From SCGC-AAA076-P13 sp964613455 (GTDB lineage Bacteria > Pseudomonadota > Gammaproteobacteria > Magnimaribacterales > D2472), in contig CAZTGS010000030.1 in assembly GCA_964613455.1 (NCBI GenBank), positions 1 to 6,906 on the forward strand: 6,906 nucleotides of DNA. Direction: 5' to 3'. The position numbers and the translations under genes were made by a program. This document shows, piece by piece, positions 1-6,647 of this stretch. The notes under the pieces are model-generated. The model ran no database searches, was not told the origin of the DNA, and worked only from the letters and a program-made list of their open reading frames with translations. Every line of letters starts with the position of its first letter. The stretch's first letter is position 1.

Positions 1-2520
1 ATTGAAGATGAACTGAAGCAATCCTACTTAAGTTACGCTCTCAGCGTTATACATGGAAGGGCTCTTCCAGATATTAGAGATGGCTTAAAACCAGTTCATA
101 GACGAATATTATATGCAATGTATGATTTAAAAAATTCTTATAATAAACCCTATAAAAAATCTGCAAGAGTTGTGGGCGATGTAATTGGTAAATATCATCC
201 TCACGGAGATAGCGCTGTTTATGATGCAATGGTTAGAATGGCTCAAGATTTTTCAATGAGATACCCGATTGTTGAAGGTCAAGGTAACTTCGGTTCCATT
301 GATGGTGATCCTCCAGCTGCTATGAGATATACAGAAGTTAGAATGGCCAAAATAACAGATCAGATGTATGGAGATCTTGAAAAAGAAACCGTTACATACT
401 CGCCAAATTACGATGGAAGTGAGTTTATACCAGATGTACTTCCTACAAAAATACCCACTCTTCTTGTAAACGGCTCATCAGGTATTGCTGTTGGAATGGC
501 CACTAATATTCCACCACACAATCTTACAGAAGTACTTAATGCAAGTATAAATTTAATCAATGATCCAAAATTATCTATCGATGATCTTATTAAAGATATA
601 AGCGGCCCCGATTTCCCAACTGGTGGAACTATTGATGGAAGGGCGGGCATTTATGAAGCCTATAAAACTGGAAGAGGTATTATCCACACTAGATCTAATA
701 CATCTATAGAAGAAGACGAAAAATCAGGTAAGCAGTCGTTAATAATAAATGAAATACCTTACATGGTTAACAAGGCTAGAATGCTTGAAAAGATAGCTGA
801 GCTCGTTAAGGACAAGAAAATAGAAGGTATCACTGAAATAAGGGATGAGTCAGATAAAGACGGCCTAAGAGTTGTTATTGAAGTCAGAAAGGGAGACTCA
901 GTTGAAGTCTTGGAAAATAACTTATTTGCTCAAACTCAGTTAGAGCAATCATTTGGTATTAACTTCACAGTTCTGGTTGACGGGCAGCCTAAAGAAGTCA
1001 ATTTAAAAGAAATGTTGGAAGCATTTATTAAGCATAGAAAAGATATCATCACCAAAAGAACCAAATATGATCTAAAGAAAGCTAAAGAAAGAGGTCATAT
1101 AGTAGAAGGTTTGATGGTTGCTATAGCAAATATAGATGAAGTAATTACAATTATTAAGAAATCAAAAGATCCTAAGTTAGCTGCAGAGGCACTTTGCAAA
1201 AAAGATTGGAAAGCTGGCCCGGTTGAAGCAATCTTAAAAAAAGTTGGAAGCGACGCATGTAAACCCAAAGGATTATCTAAAGAACTTGGAATAAAAGGAA
1301 AAAAATATAAGATTTCTCCCGATCAAGCGAAAGCAATATTAGAGCTTAGATTAGGAAGATTAACTGGTCTAGAGCAAGATAACCTAAGCAATGAATTTGC
1401 TGACATCGTTTCAAAAATAATAGACTTACAAAAAATTCTTGATGACAAAGAAGTTCTTCAAAATCTTATGATTAGTGAGCTTGAAGAAATCAGAACTAAT
1501 TTTGGTGATGAAAGAAGAACTCTTATTAATGATACAAGAAGAGGAATAACCAACGAAGACCTTATACCAGAAGAAATGAGAGTGCTTACTGTTTCAAGAA
1601 GTGGTTATGCTAAAACTCAGCCATTAGATGAATACAGAGAGCAAAGAAGAGGAGGACAGGGGAAGGCAGCTGCAGCAGTTAAAGAAGAAGATCTCATTCA
1701 AAATCTTTACGTTTTAAGTAGCCATATGCAAATTTTATGCTTCACAACTAAGGGCAAAGTTTTTTGGTTAAAAGTATATGAGATTCCAGTAGCTTCAAGA
1801 ACTTCAAAAGGAAGACCCTTAGTAAACATGCTCAATCTTGATGATGATGAGTCGGTGAGCGACATTTTGCCTGTAAGTGAATTTTCAGAGGATCAGTTTA
1901 TTTTTATGGCAACCAAAAAAGGTACTACTAAGAAAACTAGCCTAAGTTTATTCTCTAAAAAATATAAGTCTGGAATCAAGGCAATCAATCTAGATGATGA
2001 TGACAAGTTAATAGGCACTGCAATAACCTCCGGGGATGATGAAATACTCTTAGCTTCTTCTTCAGGAAAGTTAATTCGTTTTAATGAATCGCATGTTAGG
2101 CAAATGGGAAGAACAGCCAGAGGTGTTAGAGGAATTAGGTTAAAGAAAGATGAAAGACTAATCTCTTTAATGGTTGGAGATCCTTTAAAAACTATTCTCT
2201 GCGTATCTGAAAATGGGTTCGGCAAAAAAACAAAACTAGATGACTTTCCTTCTCATAATAGAGGTGGGCAGGGCGTTATTTCAATGAAAACTAGTGAAAG
2301 AAATGGTTCAATGGTTTCTGCAGCTTTGGTTGAGGATGAGGATGGAATAATGCTAATTAGTGATAAAGGAACCATGATAAGAACATCTGTTTCTCAAATC
2401 CCAACATTAAGTCGAAACACTCAGGGAGTTAAAATTATTTCTCCTAAAGATGGCGAAAAGCTTATTGAATGCGTCACTATTCCTAACGAAGAAGACGAAG
2501 AGAATCAAGAGGAAGACTAA
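1..2520 (+). CDS. gyrA: DNA gyrase subunit A, 5'-truncated by window edge
   Basis: This is the breakage-reunion subunit of DNA gyrase, which with GyrB (A2B2) introduces negative supercoils using ATP. The open frame runs from base 1 (first residue Ile, matching E. coli Ile13), so about 12 codons and the start lie upstream; 839 residues are present. The N-terminal GLKPVHRR motif, the winged-helix region and the AAMRYTE motif are intact. The catalytic Tyr (E. coli Tyr122) is at bases 328-330, preceded by Arg. Quinolone-contact residues Ser83 (211-213) and Asp87 (223-225) are the susceptible wild-type forms. GNFGSIDGD identifies GyrA rather than ParC. The C-terminal beta-pinwheel starts near window residue 525 and carries the GyrA box as QRRGGQG (1642-1662) and a second RGGQG loop (2260-2274). 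The acidic tail is about 12 residues, far shorter than in E. coli. Alignment to E. coli by eye shows no net indel up to the GyrA box. The stop overlaps the serC start by one base. Confidence 0.98.
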   Translation: MEDELKQSYLSYALSVIHGRALPDIRDGLKPVHRRILYAMYDLKNSYNKPYKKSARVVGDVIGKYHPHGDSAVYDAMVRMAQDFSMRYPIVEGQGNFGSIDGDPPAAMRYTEVRMAKITDQMYGDLEKETVTYSPNYDGSEFIPDVLPTKIPTLLVNGSSGIAVGMATNIPPHNLTEVLNASINLINDPKLSIDDLIKDISGPDFPTGGTIDGRAGIYEAYKTGRGIIHTRSNTSIEEDEKSGKQSLIINEIPYMVNKARMLEKIAELVKDKKIEGITEIRDESDKDGLRVVIEVRKGDSVEVLENNLFAQTQLEQSFGINFTVLVDGQPKEVNLKEMLEAFIKHRKDIITKRTKYDLKKAKERGHIVEGLMVAIANIDEVITIIKKSKDPKLAAEALCKKDWKAGPVEAILKKVGSDACKPKGLSKELGIKGKKYKISPDQAKAILELRLGRLTGLEQDNLSNEFADIVSKIIDLQKILDDKEVLQNLMISELEEIRTNFGDERRTLINDTRRGITNEDLIPEEMRVLTVSRSGYAKTQPLDEYREQRRGGQGKAAAAVKEEDLIQNLYVLSSHMQILCFTTKGKVFWLKVYEIPVASRTSKGRPLVNMLNLDDDESVSDILPVSEFSEDQFIFMATKKGTTKKTSLSLFSKKYKSGIKAINLDDDDKLIGTAITSGDDEILLASSSGKLIRFNESHVRQMGRTARGVRGIRLKKDERLISLMVGDPLKTILCVSENGFGKKTKLDDFPSHNRGGQGVISMKTSERNGSMVSAALVEDEDGIMLISDKGTMIRTSVSQIPTLSRNTQGVKIISPKDGEKLIECVTIPNEEDEENQEED
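2509..2513 (+). promoter_or_regulatory. Shine-Dalgarno site for serC inside the gyrA tail
   Basis: GAGGA lies six bases before the serC ATG at 2520 and is written within the codons for the acidic end of GyrA (Gln-Glu-Glu-Asp). The good spacing supports the ATG at 2520 as the serC start and means the gyrA tail codons double as the serC ribosome binding site. With the TAATG stop/start overlap this suggests coupled translation. Confidence 0.7.
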
Positions 2521-3590
2521 TGCGCAAATTGAATTTCTGTGCAGGTCCTGCTGTAATTTCTGAACATGTTTTAGACGAAGTAAAACAAGAACTCCTAGAA
2601 TGGGGTGACTCAGGAATGTCTATTATGGAAATGAGTCATAGGTCAAAAATTTATGACAAAGTTGCATGCGATGCAAAACAAGACTTCATAGATTTATTAA
2701 ATATTCCAGATACACATGATGTTCTTTTTCTTCAAGGCGGAGCTACTCATCAATTTGCAATGATTCCGATGAATTTTGGGAAAGTAAAAGCAGACTATGT
2801 TCTTTCTGGGGCATGGTCAAAGAAAGCAATTTCAGAAGCTTCTAAAATAATAAATGTTAATACCATTGCATCATCAGAAGAAAGTAATTTTTCTTACGCT
2901 CCAAATTCAAATAAATGGAAGATAAACAGAGATTCTTCTTATCTTCACTATTGTCCAAATGAGACAATCCAAGGTGTTGCTATTCATGATATTCCTAGAA
3001 CAGATATTCCCCTTGTTGCTGATATGTCATCAGTAATTTTAAGTGAGCCTCTAGACACATCAAGGTTTTCATTAATTTATGCTGGAGCACAAAAAAATAT
3101 TGGTCCTGCTGGCTTAACCATGGTAATTATAAATAAAGAATTTATGAAAAATGATAACCCTGAATTACCCAATATTTTAAGATATTCTAAGCATTCAGAA
3201 TCAGATTCAATGTTAAACACACCTCCAACTTTTTCATGGTATATGGCTGGTAAAGTTTTTAAATGGATTAAAAAATCTGGAGGCCTAGAGTTTTTCAGAG
3301 ATCAAAATCATAAAAAAGCAGAAACTCTTTATAGTTTTATTGATAACTCTAGTTTTTATTCCAATCCAGTTGACGTTGAAAATAGGTCAATTATGAATAT
3401 CCCGTTTATACTTGCTGATAGTAAATTAGATAGTGTCTTCCTTAAAGAAGCTGAAGATAACGGTTTACTGAACCTCAAAGGGCATAGGTCGGTTGGCGGA
3501 ATGAGAGCAAGTATATATAATGCAATGCCGTTAGAAGGGGTTAATCAGCTCGTAGACTTTATGAAAGTTTTCGAAGCTAAATATGGCTAA
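2520..3590 (+). CDS. serC: Phosphoserine aminotransferase (SerC)
   Basis: SerC is a cytosolic PLP-dependent class V aminotransferase converting 3-phosphohydroxypyruvate plus glutamate to 3-phosphoserine. In many bacteria it also acts on the 4-phosphohydroxythreonine branch of PLP synthesis. The protein has 356 residues (E. coli 362) and is collinear with the family: NFCAGPA at the N-terminus, SHRSK (His40, Arg41), a PLP-phosphate loop QGGATHQF at 72-79, HYCPNETI (143-150), the Schiff-base Lys192 in YAGAQKNIGPAG (bases 3093-3095), NTPPTF at 233-238, and GHR (321-323) with GGMRAS near the end, whose arginines bind the substrate phosphate in known structures. The phosphate loop has the GGA form seen in many bacteria rather than the GGGRG form of E. 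coli. The ATG at 2520 overlaps the gyrA stop as TAATG and has a good Shine-Dalgarno site. The gene ends in tandem in-frame stops, TAA then TAG (3588-3593). Confidence 0.98.
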   Translation: MRKLNFCAGPAVISEHVLDEVKQELLEWGDSGMSIMEMSHRSKIYDKVACDAKQDFIDLLNIPDTHDVLFLQGGATHQFAMIPMNFGKVKADYVLSGAWSKKAISEASKIINVNTIASSEESNFSYAPNSNKWKINRDSSYLHYCPNETIQGVAIHDIPRTDIPLVADMSSVILSEPLDTSRFSLIYAGAQKNIGPAGLTMVIINKEFMKNDNPELPNILRYSKHSESDSMLNTPPTFSWYMAGKVFKWIKKSGGLEFFRDQNHKKAETLYSFIDNSSFYSNPVDVENRSIMNIPFILADSKLDSVFLKEAEDNGLLNLKGHRSVGGMRASIYNAMPLEGVNQLVDFMKVFEAKYG

Positions 3591-3595
3591 TAGAA

Positions 3596-4684
3596 ATGAG
3601 TAATGAAAACCTTAAAAATTTAAGGTCCAAAATAGATAAAATTGATAAGGACCTACTAAAACTAATTCAAAAGAGAGCATCTCTTGCAGTTGATATAGGT
3701 AAAATTAAATCTAAAATTAGTCCCAATTCCTCATTTTACAAACCAGATAGAGAAGCAAGTATTATAAGAAATATTCTTAAAGCCAATGAAGATGGAGCAT
3801 TGTCTAATACTAAAGTAAGAAGTATTTATAAAGAATTAATATCTGGCTGCCTTTCTTTAGAAGAGGCATTAAAAATATCATACTTAGGTCCTGAAGGAAC
3901 CCATTCTGAGGCTGCTGTTGATAACCATTTCGGTACCTTGGTTTCAAGGATACCATCACCAACTATAGACGATGTCTTTTATCAAGTTATTAATGGCGAG
4001 TCTGATATTGGTGTTGTTCCAGTAGAAAACTCTTCTGAAGGCGTTATAAATACTACTCTTAACTGCCTTGCAGATAATGAGAAAATAACAATAATCGGTG
4101 AAATCTATTTAACTATTGATCATCAACTGGCCTCAGGAAATAAGTTTGATATTAAAGATGCATTTGCAATTGCTTCTCACCCTCAGGCTCTAGGTCAATG
4201 CAGTAAGTGGATTGAAAAAAATATTGGTTCTATAAAGCGACTTGAAATGCCAAGCTCAGCAGTCGCTGCAAAATATGCTAAAGAAAATAAAAATATTTTA
4301 TGTATTGTGAATGCTCTTGCAATAGATAAATACAAATTGCAGCTTCAAAAGAAAAATATTCAAGATTACTCTGAAAATAAGACCAGATTTTTAGTTATTG
4401 GTCAAAATGAGATTAACTCAACTGGCAAAGATAAAACTTCGTTTTTAATCCAGACAGTCAATAACCCTGGCGCTTTAATAAATATTCTAAGACCTTTTGA
4501 AAAAAGGAAAATAAACTTAAGTAAAATTGAGACACGACCTTCAAGAGGAAATATCAATTCCCACGACTTTTTTATAGACTGCGTTGGGCATAAAAAAGAC
4601 GCTAAGTTAAAACTCGCTATCAAAGAAGTTAAAGAAACCGGTTCACTTGTTAGGATCTTAGGGTCTTATCCTCAGCATGTATGA
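3596..4684 (+). CDS. pheA: Bifunctional chorismate mutase / prephenate dehydratase (P-protein)
   Basis: PheA turns chorismate into prephenate and then into phenylpyruvate, committing carbon to phenylalanine in the cytosol. It has 362 residues (E. coli 386) in three parts. The AroQ-type chorismate mutase spans about 1-92, with likely active-site residues Arg10, Arg27, Lys38, Arg52 and Glu53; its FYKPDREA segment matches the Pseudomonas type. The prephenate dehydratase spans about 95-270, with YLGPEGTHS, VVPVENSSEG (140-149) and the essential TRF triad at 263-265. The ACT regulatory domain spans about 281-360, with GALI (292-295) and ETRP (312-315), the positions that bind phenylalanine in the family, so feedback inhibition is expected. 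The ATG lies five bases after the serC stop; no clear Shine-Dalgarno sequence is visible, so re-initiation after serC is likely. There is no room for a pheL-type attenuator. The stop overlaps hisC as ATGA. Confidence 0.97.
   Translation: MSNENLKNLRSKIDKIDKDLLKLIQKRASLAVDIGKIKSKISPNSSFYKPDREASIIRNILKANEDGALSNTKVRSIYKELISGCLSLEEALKISYLGPEGTHSEAAVDNHFGTLVSRIPSPTIDDVFYQVINGESDIGVVPVENSSEGVINTTLNCLADNEKITIIGEIYLTIDHQLASGNKFDIKDAFAIASHPQALGQCSKWIEKNIGSIKRLEMPSSAVAAKYAKENKNILCIVNALAIDKYKLQLQKKNIQDYSENKTRFLVIGQNEINSTGKDKTSFLIQTVNNPGALINILRPFEKRKINLSKIETRPSRGNINSHDFFIDCVGHKKDAKLKLAIKEVKETGSLVRILGSYPQHV
3609..3626 (+). repeat. Perfect 8-bp inverted repeat at the start of pheA
   Basis: ACCTTAAA (3609-3616), two A bases, then TTTAAGGT (3619-3626). 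As RNA it could fold as a 7-bp A/U-rich stem with a four-base loop, starting 10 bases after the pheA start codon and so within the initiating ribosome's footprint. The repeat is seen directly. Any role in translation or as a protein site is inference, and a chance palindrome in AT-rich DNA is quite possible. Confidence 0.5.
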
Positions 4685-5778
4685 GCAATCTCCTAGACAA
4701 TTTAAATAAGGGTATTTCAGACTTGCATCCCTATGAGCCAGGGAGGTCCATTGATGACGTCATAGCTGAATATAAGCCAACTAAAGTAGTTAAGCTTGCT
4801 AGTAACGAGAATCCATTGGGACCATCACCAAAAGCCATAGAAGCTATAGCAAATGCAAGCAATGATCTTCATTTGTATCCAGATGGCGACTCTAAAAAAC
4901 TAAAATCTTTAATTGCACAGCATGAATCTTTAAACAAAAATAATATTATTATTGGTAATGGTTCAAATGAGGTTTTAGAACTAGCAGCAAGAGCTTTTTT
5001 AAATAAGGATTCCAGTGCTTTGATGTCAAAACATGCTTTTGCTGTCTATAAGATAGTTACTCAGTCATGTGGATCAGAAATCATTGAGGTTCCTACAAAG
5101 AACTGGAAGCATGCTTTAGAAGACTTCCATAAATTTTTAGATGACTCAGTAAGGGTTTGCTTCGTTGCTAATCCCAACAATCCAACCGGAACATATAATT
5201 CTCATAATGAATTCGAATCCATGATGAATAAGATACCTTCATCTGTATTAGTAATTTTAGACTTAGCTTATTTCGAATATGTTGAAGAGGATGATTACGT
5301 AAATGTAAATGAATTATTATCCAAATTCTCAAACCTACTGATTACAAAATCATTTTCAAAGATTCAAGGATTAGCCAGTCTTCGAATAGGCTATGGAATG
5401 GCCAGTAAAGATTTAATTGCTGTATTAAATAAAATTAGACAACCTTTTAATTCTAATAGCTTGGCTCAAGAGGCAGCCTGCTGCGCAATTTTAGATAATG
5501 TACATATAGCCAAAAGTGTTAAATTAAATAAAGAACAGAGAGCTTACTTGATTAGCAAGCTTAGTGAAATGGGCATGGAATGCATTCCTTCTCAAGGCAA
5601 CTTTATATCCTTTAAAGGCAATTTTATAGCTAAAGATTTATTTACAAGTTTAATGAAAGAAGGTGTAATTGTGCGCCCAATTGCTTTGTATGATATGCCA
5701 GAATTTATTAGAGTTACCGTTGGAACTGAAGATGAAAATAACTATTTTCTTAAAAAGCTCGAAGAGGTTTTAGCATGA
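4681..5778 (+). CDS. hisC: HisC-family histidinol-phosphate / aromatic aminotransferase
   Basis: This is a fold-type I, class II PLP aminotransferase of the HisC family. It should transaminate imidazole-acetol phosphate with glutamate (histidine synthesis) and, in this setting, probably phenylpyruvate and 4-hydroxyphenylpyruvate, as proposed for the HisHb/HisC2 enzymes of the Pseudomonas supraoperon. The 365 residues match the family length. Motifs in order: KLASNENPLGPSP (38-50), GNGSNEVLE (92-100), NPNNPTGT (164-171), DLAY (194-197) with the PLP-ring Asp194, SFSK with Schiff-base Lys227, LRIGYG (234-239) with Arg235 for the cofactor phosphate, RQPFNSNSLAQEAA (253-266), and Arg344 in FIRVTVGT, which binds the substrate carboxylate in relatives. 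The residue after Asp194 is Leu where HisC proteins usually have Glu. The start is set by the ATGA overlap with pheA; the only upstream purine run (AGGG, 4660-4663) is too far away, so coupling to pheA translation is likely. Substrate choice cannot be read from the sequence. Confidence 0.93.
   Translation: MSNLLDNLNKGISDLHPYEPGRSIDDVIAEYKPTKVVKLASNENPLGPSPKAIEAIANASNDLHLYPDGDSKKLKSLIAQHESLNKNNIIIGNGSNEVLELAARAFLNKDSSALMSKHAFAVYKIVTQSCGSEIIEVPTKNWKHALEDFHKFLDDSVRVCFVANPNNPTGTYNSHNEFESMMNKIPSSVLVILDLAYFEYVEEDDYVNVNELLSKFSNLLITKSFSKIQGLASLRIGYGMASKDLIAVLNKIRQPFNSNSLAQEAACCAILDNVHIAKSVKLNKEQRAYLISKLSEMGMECIPSQGNFISFKGNFIAKDLFTSLMKEGVIVRPIALYDMPEFIRVTVGTEDENNYFLKKLEEVLA
5763..5767 (+). promoter_or_regulatory. 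Shine-Dalgarno site for tyrA inside hisC
   Basis: AGAGG lies seven bases before the tyrA ATG at 5775, within the last codons of hisC (Glu-Glu-Val). It supports the ATGA overlap start. Of the three 4-base overlaps in the window, this is the only one with a well-placed ribosome binding site. Confidence 0.65.
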
Positions 5779-6647
5779 AGGAGCCTATAAAAGAAATCTT
5801 AGTCATAGGCCTTGGATTAATTGGTGCATCTATAGCAAAGGCATCTAAGAACAAAGGTTTAATAGTTCACGGGTATGATATTGAAACAGAAAGCCTATCA
5901 AGGGCTCTAGAAAAAGATATCATTGATCACAGTTTTAGCTCTATTGAATCAATTAATAACTCACAACTAGAAAAAAATATTGATTTAATAATCATTGCAG
6001 TCTCGCCAAAAGATACCAAAGAAGTAATTGATAGCATTAAAAATTTATGGAATACATCCATAACAATAACTGACACTGCAAGCGTAAAAAATCATTTAAA
6101 ATTTGCTTCTGTTTCCAATATAGTTTTATCACACCCTATAGCTGGCTCTGATAAATCTGGTATATCAAATGCCAACGATAGTCTTTTCAGCAATAAGAAA
6201 ACAATTATATGCAATCCTTTTAATGCAGATGCACATCATGTTGATTCTCTCAAAGATTTCTGGAAACATGCACTTCAAATGAGGGTTTCAGAAATGACAG
6301 TTAAAGAGCATGATGTTTTATTTGCCATGACCAGTCACTTACCTCATCTAATATCTTATGCGCTTATGGATTCGATAAGACTTTCTTCAAAAGATGCTGG
6401 CGACAATGCTGGAGGTGGTTTAAAAGAATTTATAAGATTAAGCGGTTCGAATCCAAAAATGTGGAGAGATATCTTTGAATTGAATGATCAAAATATTATT
6501 AAATCCTTAGCAGGCCTTCAAATATCTCTTAATAATCTCCTTGAGCTAATAACAAAGACAAAAGAAATTCCTGATGTATTTTCTCACTCAGATTTATTAA
6601 AGGACGAGCTAGAGGAAATCAAGAAATACAAAGAAGATACCTTTTGA
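5775..6647 (+). CDS. tyrA: Prephenate (cyclohexadienyl) dehydrogenase, tyrosine branch
   Basis: TyrA oxidatively decarboxylates prephenate to 4-hydroxyphenylpyruvate (or arogenate to tyrosine). It has 290 residues: an N-terminal Rossmann domain and a C-terminal helical dimerisation domain, with no fused chorismate mutase and no ACT domain. The dinucleotide loop is GLGLIG (12-17), and Asp35 at the end of the second strand (GYD) favours NAD over NADP. The catalytic set expected from the Aquifex TyrA structure is present: Ser103 in TASVK, His120 in HPIAGSDKSG, the TSHLPH histidines (188, 191) and Arg221 in the FIRLSGSNPKMWRDI segment. The family's usual Glu in the HPIAGSEKSG motif is Asp126 here. 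The start overlaps the hisC stop as ATGA and has a good Shine-Dalgarno site. The stop overlaps the proposed aroA start as TTGA. In several Pseudomonas and Acinetobacter species tyrA and aroA are fused; here they are separate. Prephenate versus arogenate preference is not decidable from the sequence. Confidence 0.96.
   Translation: MKEPIKEILVIGLGLIGASIAKASKNKGLIVHGYDIETESLSRALEKDIIDHSFSSIESINNSQLEKNIDLIIIAVSPKDTKEVIDSIKNLWNTSITITDTASVKNHLKFASVSNIVLSHPIAGSDKSGISNANDSLFSNKKTIICNPFNADAHHVDSLKDFWKHALQMRVSEMTVKEHDVLFAMTSHLPHLISYALMDSIRLSSKDAGDNAGGGLKEFIRLSGSNPKMWRDIFELNDQNIIKSLAGLQISLNNLLELITKTKEIPDVFSHSDLLKDELEEIKKYKEDTF

Noticed and set aside
408..650. Minus-strand open frame of 80 codons inside gyrA
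   Set aside because: It lies wholly opposite a strongly conserved part of gyrA and the protein has no recognisable motif; a shadow frame.
1893..2225. Minus-strand open frame of 110 codons inside gyrA
   Set aside because: It is antisense to the GyrA pinwheel region, whose sense translation is clearly conserved; no independent coding signal.
1..2520. ParC (topoisomerase IV) instead of GyrA
   Set aside because: GNFGSIDGD around the catalytic Tyr, a near-complete GyrA box and gap-free register with E. coli GyrA up to that box all indicate GyrA.
3583..3603. Six-codon mini-ORF (ATG GCT AAT AGA AAT GAG TAA) bridging the serC stop and pheA start
   Set aside because: It could in principle couple the two genes, but it has no ribosome binding site and such short frames are expected by chance.
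4402..4623. Minus-strand open frame of 73 codons inside pheA
   Set aside because: It is antisense to the PheA ACT domain; its hydrophobic look comes from reading Lys/Asn-rich AT codons backwards.
4652..4672. AGGAT...ATCCT inverted repeat just before hisC
   Set aside because: Only five base pairs around an 11-base loop, inside well-conserved pheA codons; too weak to call an RNA structure.
3596..4710. pheA and hisC both begin Met-Ser-Asn followed by Leu/Asn/Lys-rich residues, hinting at a duplicated start
   Set aside because: The similarity is short and the codons differ; AT-rich start regions produce such resemblance by chance.
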